This document shows positions 8,305 through 18,150 of a stretch of 64,000 nucleotides of DNA, piece by piece. The stretch lies in the NCBI GenBank assembly GCA_041395865.1, contig JAWKZQ010000006.1, positions 95,976 through 159,975 of the forward strand, written 5' to 3'. The stretch is from IMCC2047 sp041395865 (GTDB lineage Bacteria > Pseudomonadota > Gammaproteobacteria > Pseudomonadales > IMCC2047). The notes under the pieces are model-generated. The model had not been told where the DNA came from. It saw only the letters and a program-made list of their open reading frames with translations, and did not search any database. A program made the translations under genes and the position numbers. Positions within the stretch are counted from its first letter, which is position 1, and each line of letters begins with the position of its first letter.

Positions 8305-10682
8305 ATGAAAGTCAGTGAACAGTGGCTGAGAGAGTGGGTAAACCCTCGTATTGATTCCGACGATCTGGTTGCGCAGTTAACAATGGCCGGCCTTGAAGTC
8401 GATGGTACCGAGCCGGTTGCGGGAGATTTTCGCGGTGTTGTGGTTGCTGAAATACAGCAGGCTGAACAGCATCCGGATGCCGATAAGTTAAGCGTTTGCC
8501 AGGTCAGCAATGGTTCCGAAGTGTTTCAGGTGGTATGCGGCGCGCCAAATGCTCGTGCCGGTATCAAGGTTGCGTTGGCAGAAGTGAGTGCGGTGCTGCC
8601 GGGTAATTTTAAAATCAAAAAGGCGAAGCTGCGCGGTGTGGAATCCCATGGCATGTTGTGCGGTGCTGACGAGCTGGGTATCGGTGAAAATACCGGCGGG
8701 ATTATGGAACTGCCTGCCAATGCGCCGGTGGGTGCTGATATCCGTTGCTATCTGAACCTTGAAGACAAGGTGATTGATATTGATCTGACGCCTAACCGCG
8801 GTGACTGCTTGAGCATGGCAGGGTTGGCACGTGAAGTGGGCGTGCTTAATAAGGCCGATGTAACGACTGTGGTCGTCACCGAGGTGTCGCCAGTAAGCGA
8901 TGCGGTCCATGACGTGACCGTGCAGGCGAAGGCTGACTGCCCGCGCTATGTGGGACGAGTGATCAACAATATTGACGTGACTGCGGCAACGCCTCAGTGG
9001 ATGGTTGAGCGCCTGCGTCGTTCCGGCATTCGTTCCATTGACGCGGTTGTCGATGTTACAAATTATGTGCTGCTTGAATTAGGTCAGCCGATGCATGCCT
9101 TCGACCGGGATAAGCTCCGGGGCGCTATTGCAGTTCGCATGGCAGGTGAGGGTGAAAAGCTGACGCTTTTGGACGAGCAGGAAGTGACCCTGACGGCGGA
9201 TACGCTGGTTATCGCAGATGCCTCTGGGCCTTTGGCGATGGCAGGTGTCATGGGCGGTGCGTCGACAGGCGTTAGCAGTGAAACGCAGCATATTTTCCTG
9301 GAAAGTGCTTTTTTCCAGCCAACCACCATCGCTGGAAAGGCGCGTAGCTACGGGTTGCATACGGACTCCTCGCACCGTTTTGAACGCGGTGTTGATTTCG
9401 CCCTGCAGCGTCAGGCGGTCGAGCGCGCAACCGAGCTTTTACTGGAGATTGTGGGTGGTGAGCCTGGCCCGGTTATCGAAGTGGTTTCTGAAGCTGACCT
9501 GCCTCAGCGCTCTGCCGTCATTTTACGGGAAGAACGGGTTAAGAGCCTTTTGGCGCTGGATATCGGCGGTGCCGAGATTGTCGATATCCTGCAGCGTCTT
9601 GGTTTGGGTGTTGAGGAGTCCGCCTCTGGCGAATGGAAAGTGGCGGTGCCTTCCTATCGCTTTGATATTGCCATTGAGGCGGACTTGATCGAAGAGCTGG
9701 CGCGGATTTATGGTTATAACCGGCTGCCTGTTTGTGCCCCTACAACAACGCTGACGCCGATGCCGGTGAAAGAAACAAACGTTTCCATCAAAGCGCTGCG
9801 TCGGGTTTTGTTGGCGCGTGGCTACAACGAGGCAATTACCTACAGCTTTGTTGACCCGAAAATTCAGGCTTATTTTGACGATGGCGAGCAAAGTATCGCA
9901 CTGGCGAATCCGATTTCAGCGGATATGTCGGTCATGCGTACCTCGCTATGGCCCGGTTTGGTGCAAGCGCTGCAATACAATCAGAATCGCCAGCAGCAGC
10001 GTGTACGTCTGTTTGAAAGCGGTCTTACCTTTAAGCGTAAAGGTGAAAAAATAGAGCAGGTTGCGCGTATTGGTGGTGTTATCGCGGGTGGTCGTAGTGA
10101 AGAAAGCTGGCACGGCAAGGTGCAATCCGTTGATTTTTACGACGCCAAGGGTGATCTGGAGGCTTTGCTGTCGCTTGGTGGGGCTGCTGAAACCTTTGAT
10201 TTCAAGACCAAGACTCATCGTGCGTTACACCCCGGGCAGTCGGCGGTTATCCTGAAAAATGGTCAAGAGGTTGGCTATCTTGGAGCGCTGCATCCGTCCC
10301 TGGAAAAAACGCTGGGGCTGAGCGGGCCTGTGTACCTCTTCGAGCTGGACCTGGTTGCTGTTCAGGAAGGCCGGCTGGCAAGCTTCCGCGAGTTGTCAAA
10401 ATTCCCGGAAGTTCGCCGAGACTTGGCTATACTTGTTTCAAGCTCCACAGAACTATCGGCCATTGTTCAAGCAATGCAAGCTTCGGCAGGGGAATGGTTG
10501 TCAGATGTGCGCCTGTTTGACCTTTACGAAGGGAAGGGTATTGAGCCCGGTTATAAGAGTCTTGCCTTGGGTATCACCTGGCAGCATCCAGAGCGTACGC
10601 TGACGATGAAGAAATTTCCGGATTTGTTGATTGCATAATCAATGAGTTAGGGTCAAAATTTAATGCAAAATTAAGGGGCTGA
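8305..10682 (+). CDS. pheT: Phenylalanine-tRNA ligase beta subunit, frameshifted near the 3' end
   Basis: Tetramer partner of PheS: tRNA-Phe binding and editing of Tyr-tRNA-Phe. Domains: N-terminal tRNA-binding OB fold (about 40-150), B3/B4 editing, B5 and the FDX-ACB anticodon-binding domain at the end. The uninterrupted frame stops at 10638 (777 residues), and its last ten residues (from about 768) do not fit the family. Starting GAT at 10605 in another frame gives DEEISGFVDCIINELGSKF and ends at TGA 10680-10682, which restores a 792-residue protein (E. coli 795). One base is therefore missing around 10603-10605 (ACGAT for ACGGAT). The restored end lies 5 bases before ihfA, the normal spacing. 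Confidence 0.93.
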
Positions 10683-10687
10683 TTTAG

Positions 10688-10990
10688 ATGGGAGCTTTAA
10701 CAAAAGCCGCGATTGCAGAAAAGCTTTTTGATGAGTTGGGCTTGAACAAGCGTGAAGCCAAGGAAATCGTGGAGATGTTCTTTGGCGAAGTGCGAGAGAG
10801 CTTGATCAGTAACGAGCAGGTTAAACTATCCGGTTTTGGTAACTTCGGCCTGCGTGATAAAAAAGAACGGCCAGGACGTAATCCAAAAACGGGCGAAGAT
10901 ATTCCCATTAGCGCACGCCGCGTGGTGACATTCCGCCCAGGACAAAAACTAAAAGCAAAAGTAGAAGATTATGCTGGAACCAAGTCATAA
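10688..10990 (+). CDS. ihfA: Integration host factor subunit alpha
   Basis: Sequence-specific DNA-bending protein of the HU/IHF family, partner of IhfB. Its 100 residues include the signature GFGNFGLRDKKERPGRNPKTG, the beta-arm Pro and a C-terminal helix. It is the last gene of the pheST operon, as in E. coli, and overlaps the following merR-type gene by 20 bases. Confidence 0.98.
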   Translation: MGALTKAAIAEKLFDELGLNKREAKEIVEMFFGEVRESLISNEQVKLSGFGNFGLRDKKERPGRNPKTGEDIPISARRVVTFRPGQKLKAKVEDYAGTKS

Positions 10991-11327
10991 CGACGAGTTG
11001 CCACCGATCCCGGGGAAGCGCTACTTTACTATTGGCGAAGTCAGTGAGCTGTGTAACGTTAAACCACATGTGCTGAGATATTGGGAGCAGGAGTTTTCTC
11101 AACTTAGCCCGGTAAAACGTCGCGGTAATCGCCGCTATTATCAACGGCAGGATGTGTTGATTATTCGGCAAATTCGCAGCCTCCTCTACGATCAGGGCTT
11201 TACCATCGGTGGAGCACGTCAGCGCTTTAGCAGCGAAGATGTTAAGGATGATACCAGCCAGTCCCAACAGCTGATTCGTCAGATGGTTGTTGAACTCGAG
11301 GACGTACTGGCTTCCCTCAAAGCCTAG
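10971..11327 (+). CDS. MerR-family transcriptional regulator downstream of ihfA
   Basis: 118 residues. The N-terminal MerR helix-turn-helix and wing are visible (FTIGEVSELCNVKPHVLRYWE, then RRGNRRYYQRQDV). There is no long effector domain or cysteine sensor, only a short C-terminal helix. The same short MerR gene overlaps ihfA in Pseudomonas and relatives; its target is not known to me. ATG 10971 overlaps the end of ihfA, implying translational coupling. Confidence 0.92.
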   Translation: MLEPSHNDELPPIPGKRYFTIGEVSELCNVKPHVLRYWEQEFSQLSPVKRRGNRRYYQRQDVLIIRQIRSLLYDQGFTIGGARQRFSSEDVKDDTSQSQQLIRQMVVELEDVLASLKA

Positions 11328-11340
11328 CTTTCTTTACTTG

Positions 11341-11372
11341 CAATAGGCGGGAAAAATAAAGCCCGTCTATTG
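11341..11372 (+). terminator. Hairpin after the merR-type gene
   Basis: 11-bp stem CAATAGGCGGG/CCCGTCTATTG with a 10-base A-rich loop and one G-U pair. There is no T tract, so termination here would be weak or factor-dependent. It ends the thrS-to-merR block before tRNA-Pro. Confidence 0.5.
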
Positions 11373-11433
11373 TTCCAAACCTCTCTTTCATAAGGTATGA
11401 TTTGCGCCTTTCTCAAGTAAGCGAATCCGCAAT

Positions 11434-11510
11434 CGGGGCGTAGCGCAGTCTGGTAGCGCACCACACTGGGGGTGTGGTGGTCACAGGTTCAAATCCTGTC
11501 GTCCCGACCA
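11434..11510 (+). tRNA. tRNA-Pro (anticodon GGG)
   Basis: 77-nt cloverleaf with acceptor CGGGGCG/CGTCCCG, D-arm GCGCAGTCTGGTAGCGC, anticodon loop CTGGGGG, T-arm GGTTCAAATCC and encoded CCA. It marks the left edge of the polysaccharide locus. I could not find by eye a repeated tRNA 3' end downstream that would mark an integration event. Confidence 0.97.
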
Positions 11511-11524
11511 TTTTTTAGTCCTAA

Positions 11525-11552
11525 ATTTAAGTTGTATGAATGCAACTTAAAT
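11525..11552 (+). repeat. Inverted repeat just after tRNA-Pro
   Basis: Perfect 10-bp stem ATTTAAGTTG/CAACTTAAAT with an 8-base loop, A+T-rich, no clear T tract. It may be the tRNA terminator. Confidence 0.5.
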
Positions 11553-11626
11553 CTCTTTGAAAGCCTGCTTTCCACTCTTAAATCCTTTATTATTTCGCCA
11601 TTCTTTGTAGGGGTATGGATTTGATT

Positions 11627-12786
11627 ATGCAGTTTATTGATTTGGCCGCTCAGCAGGCACTTATTAAAGATGAAATTGACGCCGGTATTATCTTTCACGG
11701 CTCTGGCAAAACGTACTATCGAAGTGGCAGAACTTGAAAAGGCACTTGCCGAGTTTGCGGGCACTAAACACTGTATTGCCTGTGCTAACGGTACGGATGC
11801 TCTGCAAATCGCACAAATGGCTTTGGGGATCGGCCCGGGTGATGAGGTCATTGTTCCAGGTTTTACCTTTATTGCCACTGCTGAAACAGTAGCGCTCTTA
11901 GGTGCCAAGCCTGTCTATGTAGATATTGATCCTCGAACCTATAATATTGATCCGGCTTTGATTGAAGCGGCAATTACTCCATGCACGAAAGCTATTATGC
12001 CGGTTTCGTTATATGGGCAGTGTGCCGATATGGATGCCATAAACGCTATCGCTGGAAAGCATAATTTACCAGTTATTGAGGATGCAGCACAAAGTTTTGG
12101 TGCGACCTATAAAGGGAAGCGCTCCTAACATAGCACGATTGCAACAACTTCTTTTTTTCCTGCCAAACCATTAGGTTGCTATGGTGATGGCGGTGCTATT
12201 TTTACCAAACGATGAGGAACTGGCTATAGTTATGCGGCAAATTGCTAACCACGGTCAGGATCGCAGGTATCATCATGCGCGAGTTGGTATTAACAGCCGA
12301 TTGGATACGATTCAAGCTGCAATTTTATTACCAAAACTACGTCTTTTCGCTAAGGAGTTGGAGCAGCGCCAGCAAGTAGCTGAGCGATACACCAAATTGC
12401 TTAATGAAGCGGGTGTTGAAACTACGCCTTATATTGAGGCGCATAACACCAGTGCTTGGGCTCAATATACAATTCGTGTTGAGAACCGTGATGCTGTTCA
12501 AGCGGCACTGCGGGAGCAGGGTATTCCATCGGCGGTTCATTATCCGATTCCTCTGAATAAACAAACGGCACTAGCAGACGACTCAGTAATGTTGCCAGTC
12601 GGTGATCAAATTGCAGGAGTGGTAATGAGTTTGCCGATGCATCCCTATTTGGAAGAGCAAGGCCAAAGAAGCGTTGTTAAAGTACTCGAAACACATATAG
12701 CCATTTTTCTATTTGTTTGGGATCATGGTGAAATTTTTCGACTGCCGATTTATCTGAAGACATTCATGATGGTTAGGCGGATTTGA
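11627..12786 (+). pseudogene. WbpE-like sugar aminotransferase (DegT/DnrJ/EryC1), broken by several indels
   Basis: Reading three frames in turn gives a near-complete homologue of WbpE, the PLP enzyme that aminates the 3-keto group of UDP-GlcNAcA in Pseudomonas O-antigen synthesis. The start MQFIDLAAQQALIKDEIDAGI reads from ATG 11627. Around 11690-11725 the frame shifts and part of the conserved HGxYIxGPEV segment is garbled. VAELEKALAEF to YKGKRS then reads to a TAA at 12126. The same frame continues past this stop (TSFFPAKPLGCYGDGG, with the PLP lysine) until an extra A in ACCAAACGAT (about 12209) moves it to a third frame, which runs to MHPYLEEQG. The last ~30 codons are not family-like. 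It is visibly A+T-richer than the core genes. Confidence 0.88.
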
Positions 12787-12971
12787 CCTATTCTACAAAT
12801 GCTTGGCAACGACAAATAATATCCGTTTCGGATTTTACTTGTCTTGTGCGTAAGACAGAACTGATTTGTCCTATTAGGTAAAATTGGAATAGTAGGTAAC
12901 GTGGATCAAGACGACTGCTTTTTGCTTTGACTGAAAACATTTGGTGCGAATCTTTTTCTTAGAGAGTCTAT

Positions 12972-14285
12972 GTGCTAGGCATTGGTCTGAAAAAAATTAT
13001 AAGTGAGGGCTTGGTTGCAGGTGGTTTAATACTCAATTCACTATTATTATTGCTGGGCACCAGATTGTTAACTACTTTTTTGCCCGGCTGGAAGTATGGC
13101 AGGCTCGCTCTAGGGTTAAGTCTCGTGGGAATAGTGGTACAAGTTGGAGCAACGCCTATATCTCAAGCGGCTCTTCGTTTTTATTTCGCGCTGAGCACAA
13201 AAGGAGGTAGGAGCGATTTTTTTAATCAGATATTTTTCTATCTGGGAATGCTGATTTTGTTAGTTGTACTCTTAGCAACACTTGTTGGTTTTGGTTTATC
13301 CGTCAACGGCTCTAATAAAGATGTGCTTTTTGTTATTTTGGTGGCTCTGTGGGCCATTTTGATGTCTGTTAATAGGTTAGCAATTGGTCTAGGAATGCTT
13401 TGCGTCGAAGGGCGCTACGTGCGATTATGCAGAGCTCACTTGAGCTAGGGCGTTTTGCTTTGGCTATTTTAATAATGGTATGGGCTCTTGAGCCAACAGC
13501 AGAAGCTGCGATGGCTGGATTTATTCTTGCTGGCTTGGCAATAATGGGATGTATATATCTACAAGTTTAATATACTTTATTCTGATTGCCGCTTCTCCTT
13601 TCGATTTAAGCATGATGCAACTGGGCTTGAAGATAAGCTGGGTTTTAAGCGTCATATTTTGCCACTGATTGTAAGCAATTCTTGCATATGGAGCATCATG
13701 ATGATGGATAAGTGGCTGATACAGCTCTTTTATGGGTTGGACATAGTGGGTGGTTATGCTGCAGCTTACCAGCTTACACATACCTTGATGATGGTTGGAA
13801 GTTGTATGGTGATATTGACTACTCCAATTATTTTCAAAATGCTTGGGAAGCAAGCGGATGAAGAAAAGGCTGCTAAGGCAACGAGAATAAATCGCTATAT
13901 GGCTTGTGTGATTTTCGTTACTTAACCTTGTTTTTATCGTTGCTCATTTCTATTACCATTCTGCATTTGCAAGAGTTTATTGGGGAAGAATACCGAATTC
14001 ACAGTTGGATCTTTCCCTATATTGTGGCCGGAGGGTGTTTTGCATCGGCACAGCAACTGTTTAAACTGACATTTCAAATGGCGTATTTTCATTGCTTGCG
14101 CTGATCTGGAGTATATATTAGCTATTCTCTCTGTCCTAGCATATTACGCGGGTTTGCAAATTGGAGGGTTGGAAGGATTAGTATGGACGATGGCCGGCGT
14201 TAGCTTGTTATTATTGCTAATTTCACTTTTGATATCTTTTAAAACGGATAAGGTAACGCTGATTGAAGGTAATAACCAATGTTAA
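12972..14285 (+). pseudogene. Wzx-like polysaccharide flippase, broken by at least three frameshifts
   Basis: Hydrophobic multi-helix protein of the polysaccharide-transporter/MATE-like type. Pieces in order: GTG 12972-13448 (about four membrane helices); continuation in another frame from about 13425 (SSLELGRFALAILIMVWALE) to a stop near 13570; a third stretch about 13580-13923 (DDKWLIQLFYG-type signature, here MMDKWLIQLF, followed by GGYAAAYQL); then two more shifted stretches ending at TAA 14283-14285. Such flippases move lipid-linked glycan units across the inner membrane. Base composition is A+T-rich. The pieces are contiguous and collinear, so decay is recent or the region is poorly sequenced. 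Confidence 0.8.
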
Positions 14286-14339
14286 ATTTGAAATGGAAAT
14301 TAACTGCCTTACCATCAAACCACCATAAATAGAATAAGG

Positions 14340-14979
14340 CTGAATTTTGTAAAACCACGAGAGCGGGTTTTTTGTATTGGCCTGAATAAGACCGGCACAA
14401 CATCATGGACTATGGCAATGCGAGGGTTTGGCTATGTCGTTGGTTCTGAATCTAGGGCAACAGCATTTTTTTGATGATTGGTTGAAAGGCGATTTTACCA
14501 GAATCATAGATTACTGTAAGTCTGATGGCGATGCTTTTCAGGATATCCCTTTTAGTTTGCCTGGAACCTTTAGACATATCGATCGGGCTTTTCCTGGGAG
14601 CAAGTTTGTACTAACCATTAGGAATTCAGCAGATGAATGGTACAACTCATTGGTTAGCTTCCATGCGAAACACTTCTCTGAATCAGGTTCAGTGCCGCCA
14701 ACAGAAAAGGATCTGGAGGAGGCTACCTACTGGCGTAAAGGCTTTATAAGAGATTATTGCCAGTTTGTCCTAGGGACGCCAATAAATGCCCCTTATGAAA
14801 GAGAGGCTGCAATTAATTTTTATAACCAATATAACCAAGAGGTGATGGAATACTTTGAATCCCGCTCTCGTGATCTACTGGTACTAAATGTTTCAGATGA
14901 GCACGCCTATTCCAGTTTATGTAGTTTTCTAGGATTGCCCGCTTGTGACGGAGTCTTTCCTTGGGAAAACAAAACGTAA
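14340..14979 (+). pseudogene. Sulfotransferase-family protein, frameshifted at a T7 run and lacking a clear start
   Basis: The segment 14367-14471 encodes VFCIGLNKTGTTSWTMAMRG, with the GxxKTGTTS loop that binds the sulfate donor PAPS in sulfotransferases. This frame stops at TGA 14472-14474, directly after seven Ts (14466-14472). With six Ts it would run straight into FFDDWLKGDF and the rest of the protein (to 14979), which carries the second donor-site region LTIRNSADEWYNS. No ATG/GTG/TTG lies between the upstream in-frame TAA and the P-loop, so the 5' end is also damaged or misread. Likely role, if active: sulfation of the surface glycan. Confidence 0.72.
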
Positions 14980-14985
14980 TTAATA

Positions 14986-15918
14986 ATGACTCAAATTCTT
15001 AAACATCCGGTTGTCAGCGTATGGGTGCTGACATATAACCATGCTGGTTATATCAGTAAGTGCCTTGACAGTATATTAGAGCAGGATACCGAGTACAGAT
15101 TTGAGATATGTATTGGTGAAGACGAATCAACTGATGGAACTCGTGAAATCTGTCAGGCATATGCTAAAAAATACCCCGGGACTATCAGGCTTTTTTTACG
15201 TGATCGTAATGATCCAGCGAGGGAAGGGTGCTGTGGTGCTTGGCAGTTTAATTTCATCGAAACATTCAAAGCATGTCATGGACAGTTCGTTGCCATGTGC
15301 GATGGCGATGATTACTGGAGTGACAAAAGGAAAATTCAAAAGCAAGTTGATTTCCTAAAGCAGCATCCCAATTGTTCAGGTTGTTATCATAAGATTGGGC
15401 AAGTAGACGAAAACGGTTTACTAATATCAGCAGATATGGGGTATCCGCCACGCCGTCAGGAATTTTATTCATTGGATTATCTACTGGAATACAGTAATTT
15501 CTCACCAATGTTTAGTGTGGTTTTTCGTAATCATGAAAATGTGGCACCTGATTGGATCAGGCAGGCTCCCTTTGGTGATATGATCGTTCATACCGGAAAT
15601 TTATTACGCGGAGACTATGGTTTTATTGATGAAGTGATGGGGTTTTATCGGATACATTCAGGCGGACTTGCATCAGGCACTTCAAGGGCTGATAACGTAA
15701 GGGCGACTCTTGAGGTATATTCAATGATTGGTGACTATATGTCTTTGAAAGGGTCGCCATCATATCGGAAGGGAGTCCGTAACTTAAGGTTCTCTTTGTT
15801 TGCTGAAAAATTACTTTCGGCTTTGCTGCCGGTCTCTATCAAGAGAAAGTTTGACCTCGTACTTGGCAAGCGTATAAGAGCCAAAGTAAGACGTATGCTT
15901 TCTTTTATATCGCAGTAA
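14986..15918 (+). CDS. Family 2 glycosyltransferase
   Basis: 310 residues, GT-A fold. Visible: the N-terminal VSVWVLTYNHAGYISKCLDSIL typical of family 2, the ICIGEDESTDGT segment, and the metal/nucleotide-sugar motif CDGDDYWSD. No membrane helices. It is likely to add one sugar to the growing lipid-linked unit on the cytoplasmic side; donor and acceptor cannot be told. This is the first intact gene after three broken ones, starting 6 bases after the sulfotransferase remnant. Confidence 0.88.
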   Translation: MTQILKHPVVSVWVLTYNHAGYISKCLDSILEQDTEYRFEICIGEDESTDGTREICQAYAKKYPGTIRLFLRDRNDPAREGCCGAWQFNFIETFKACHGQFVAMCDGDDYWSDKRKIQKQVDFLKQHPNCSGCYHKIGQVDENGLLISADMGYPPRRQEFYSLDYLLEYSNFSPMFSVVFRNHENVAPDWIRQAPFGDMIVHTGNLLRGDYGFIDEVMGFYRIHSGGLASGTSRADNVRATLEVYSMIGDYMSLKGSPSYRKGVRNLRFSLFAEKLLSALLPVSIKRKFDLVLGKRIRAKVRRMLSFISQ

Positions 15919-16291
15919 TTGAGGAATGACTAGCTTTTTTAGTTCGAGATCATAGCTCTTTCATTTCTGATAAAGCTAGTGTACCTGGGGGGTTAAATTC
16001 GTAAAAGTGAGTCATAAAATTGGACATTTAGGGTGCTATCTACAACTCTTGGTGTAATAAGCATGGCGGCAAATATCTCAAACAAAAATACTAGAAAATA
16101 GAGTCCGGGCCTGAAACGATTGTGATTCGACGACTATAAGCTAGGTAACTTAATGTGTCATATTGTACTCATTATGAACATAAAAAAAGAAGGTGGCAAG
16201 TCACCACTAAAGACAGCTTAAACTCTACTTTTGGCAACAGCTGGAGCAGGGTAAGTACTAGAGGAGTTTTATTGGAGATTGCCCAGAAAAT
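15919..16291. other. Gene-free stretch inside the polysaccharide locus
   Basis: 373 bases, A+T-rich, with stops in all frames. I see no tRNA, terminator with T tract or recognisable gene fragment; a short hairpin GGTG/CACC near 16194 is not convincing. It could be the remains of a deleted gene such as a polymerase, or simply a promoter region for the next glycosyltransferase. Confidence 0.5.
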
Positions 16292-17446
16292 ATGAAAGTG
16301 CTCCACCTATTAAAAACCTCAACGGGTGCAACATGGGCATTGAGGCAGTTGCGCGAACTTGTAAGACTGGGGATTGATGTGCACGTGGCACTTCCAGCGG
16401 GGCCTTTGATCGAGTCTTATCAAGAGTACGGTATAACTACTCACATACTGCAGACCGCATTTGATGCTAAGCGACCCTGGAATAACTTCAAACGCTTCAA
16501 AGACTTTAGGATATTAGTTGATGTCTTGCAGCCAGATATTATTCATAGCCATTTTGTCGCTACAACACTTACTATGCGCCTAGCATTGGGTAAAAACCAT
16601 GCTGTCAAGCGTATTTTTCATGTACCTGGCCCGTTGCATTTAGAACATTTTTTCTTTCGTAAGATGGAGATGCTAACGGCCGGTAAAGCTGATTACTGGT
16701 TAGCGTCATGCCGTTGGACTGCAGATGCATATCTGCGTTTTGGGGTCCCCGTTGAGCGAGTGGGCCTTGTTTATTATGGTGTCGATTTAGATAAGTTCAC
16801 GGTTGTCGAGAGATGCGGGCTCCGTCAGGAGCTCGGGCTGGATGAGGATACCAAAATCATTGGGAATGTTGCCTATTTTTATGCTCCGAAAAAATATTTG
16901 GGACAGACCCGAGGTCTCAAGGGGCACGAAGATTTAATTGATGCTATTGAAATAGTAGCTAATAAGCACCCCAATGTGGTTGGCGTTTTTGTTGGTGGTC
17001 CGTGGGGTAACGCTAAAGGTTACGAGCAAGAAGTGATAAGTTACGCTAAGAAAAAGGGGTTAGGGCGTTTCTTTTTTCTTGGTTTTAGAGATGATGTGCA
17101 ACAGCTCTATCATGATTTTACGATATCAGTGCACCCATCACATTCTGAGAATGTTGGCGGTGCAGTTGAGTCATTATTATGCGAAAGTCCAACCATTGCT
17201 ACGGACGTAGGTGGGTTCCCCGATTTAATTAAACCAGGTATTACAGGTTGGTTGGTGCCACCAAAGACTCCCGAAGCTCTTGCTGAAACTATTCTAGAGG
17301 CTTTCGAAAACCCAGAGAAATGTCAAATTATGGTGCAAGAAGGGAGAAAACTCGCAGAAAAAATGTTTGATGTTCGACAAAATGCCAACGATATTTTTAC
17401 CTACTATCAACGACTCTTGGGCCACGATGAATTAGGGGCTATATGA
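16292..17446 (+). CDS. Family 4 glycosyltransferase
   Basis: 384 residues, GT-B fold with two Rossmann domains. N-terminal acceptor domain (LHLLKTSTGATWALRQLREL, HSHFVATTL) and C-terminal donor domain with the family 4 E-x7-E region in HPSHSENVGGAVESLLCESP, followed by ATDVGGFPDLI. Such retaining enzymes transfer sugars to lipid-linked oligosaccharides. ATG at 16292; no strong Shine-Dalgarno sequence is evident. Followed by a structured 45-base intergenic hairpin. Confidence 0.9.
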   Translation: MKVLHLLKTSTGATWALRQLRELVRLGIDVHVALPAGPLIESYQEYGITTHILQTAFDAKRPWNNFKRFKDFRILVDVLQPDIIHSHFVATTLTMRLALGKNHAVKRIFHVPGPLHLEHFFFRKMEMLTAGKADYWLASCRWTADAYLRFGVPVERVGLVYYGVDLDKFTVVERCGLRQELGLDEDTKIIGNVAYFYAPKKYLGQTRGLKGHEDLIDAIEIVANKHPNVVGVFVGGPWGNAKGYEQEVISYAKKKGLGRFFFLGFRDDVQQLYHDFTISVHPSHSENVGGAVESLLCESPTIATDVGGFPDLIKPGITGWLVPPKTPEALAETILEAFENPEKCQIMVQEGRKLAEKMFDVRQNANDIFTYYQRLLGHDELGAI

Positions 17447-17458
17447 AGAGGGAAATCA

Positions 17459-17503
17459 CTACCAATTTTCCTGCTGGATACCTCCCAGCGATAGAATTGG
17501 TAG
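17459..17503 (+). repeat. Long two-part intergenic hairpin between glycosyltransferase and sugar transferase
   Basis: CTACCAATT (17459-17467) pairs perfectly with AATTGGTAG (17495-17503). Inside, GCTGG (17473-17477) pairs with CCAGC (17485-17489) around a 7-base loop, with a symmetric 5/5 internal loop. No T tract follows, so it is not a standard terminator; it may process or stabilise the operon mRNA. Confidence 0.6.
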
Positions 17504-17553
17504 CGACCCAGTTACCAAGTTAATGCGTTGATGCTGAAGGAAATATTGGTTTA

Positions 17554-18150
17554 ATGTTAAAACGCTTTATGGATGTTTTTGTTGCTGTTGGTTGTCTTTT
17601 GCTGCTTGCGCCTGTTTTTCTTGTTGTGGCATGTCTCGTTCGCAATAAACTTGGTTCTCCAGTATTGTTTCGCCAAATTAGGCCTGGCCTGAATGGCACT
17701 CCTTTTGAAATGATTAAGTTTCGTACGATGCTCAACGCAGTGGATAAGGACGGGAATTTATTAACCGATGATGCGCGTCTGATACCTTTCGGAAAACTAC
17801 TTCGATCCACAAGTCTTGATGAATTACCCGAGCTGTGGAATGTCCTTAAGGGTGATATGAGTCTGGTTGGCCCCAGACCCTTGCTAATGGAATATTTGCC
17901 GCTTTATAACGAAGAACAATTCAGGCGTCATGAAGTCAGGCCGGGAATTACAGGCTGGGCACAGGTAAATGGCAGGAATGCGGTTAGTTGGAATGAGAAG
18001 TTCAAGTTAGATATTTATTACGTTGATCACTATAGTCTCTGGTTTGATTTAAAAATTTTATTTTTAACCGTAAAAAAAGTGCTGATGAGAGAGGGTATCT
18101 CAGGTGAAGGTGAGGCTACCATGAGCAAATTTCCCGGGAATTCGAAATGA
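17554..18150 (+). CDS. Initiating sugar-phosphate transferase, PglC-like
   Basis: 198 residues, a monotopic phosphoglycosyl transferase that loads the first sugar-1-phosphate onto undecaprenyl phosphate. Seen: one N-terminal re-entrant hydrophobic segment (about 8-29), the catalytic Asp-Glu pair in SLDELPELWNVLKGDMSLVGPRP, and the uridine-site region GITGWAQVNGRN. The short form without extra membrane helices resembles Campylobacter PglC. Its stop overlaps the start of the next gene by 4 bases, so PglC/PglD/PglE-like genes form one unit. Confidence 0.92.
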   Translation: MLKRFMDVFVAVGCLLLLAPVFLVVACLVRNKLGSPVLFRQIRPGLNGTPFEMIKFRTMLNAVDKDGNLLTDDARLIPFGKLLRSTSLDELPELWNVLKGDMSLVGPRPLLMEYLPLYNEEQFRRHEVRPGITGWAQVNGRNAVSWNEKFKLDIYYVDHYSLWFDLKILFLTVKKVLMREGISGEGEATMSKFPGNSK

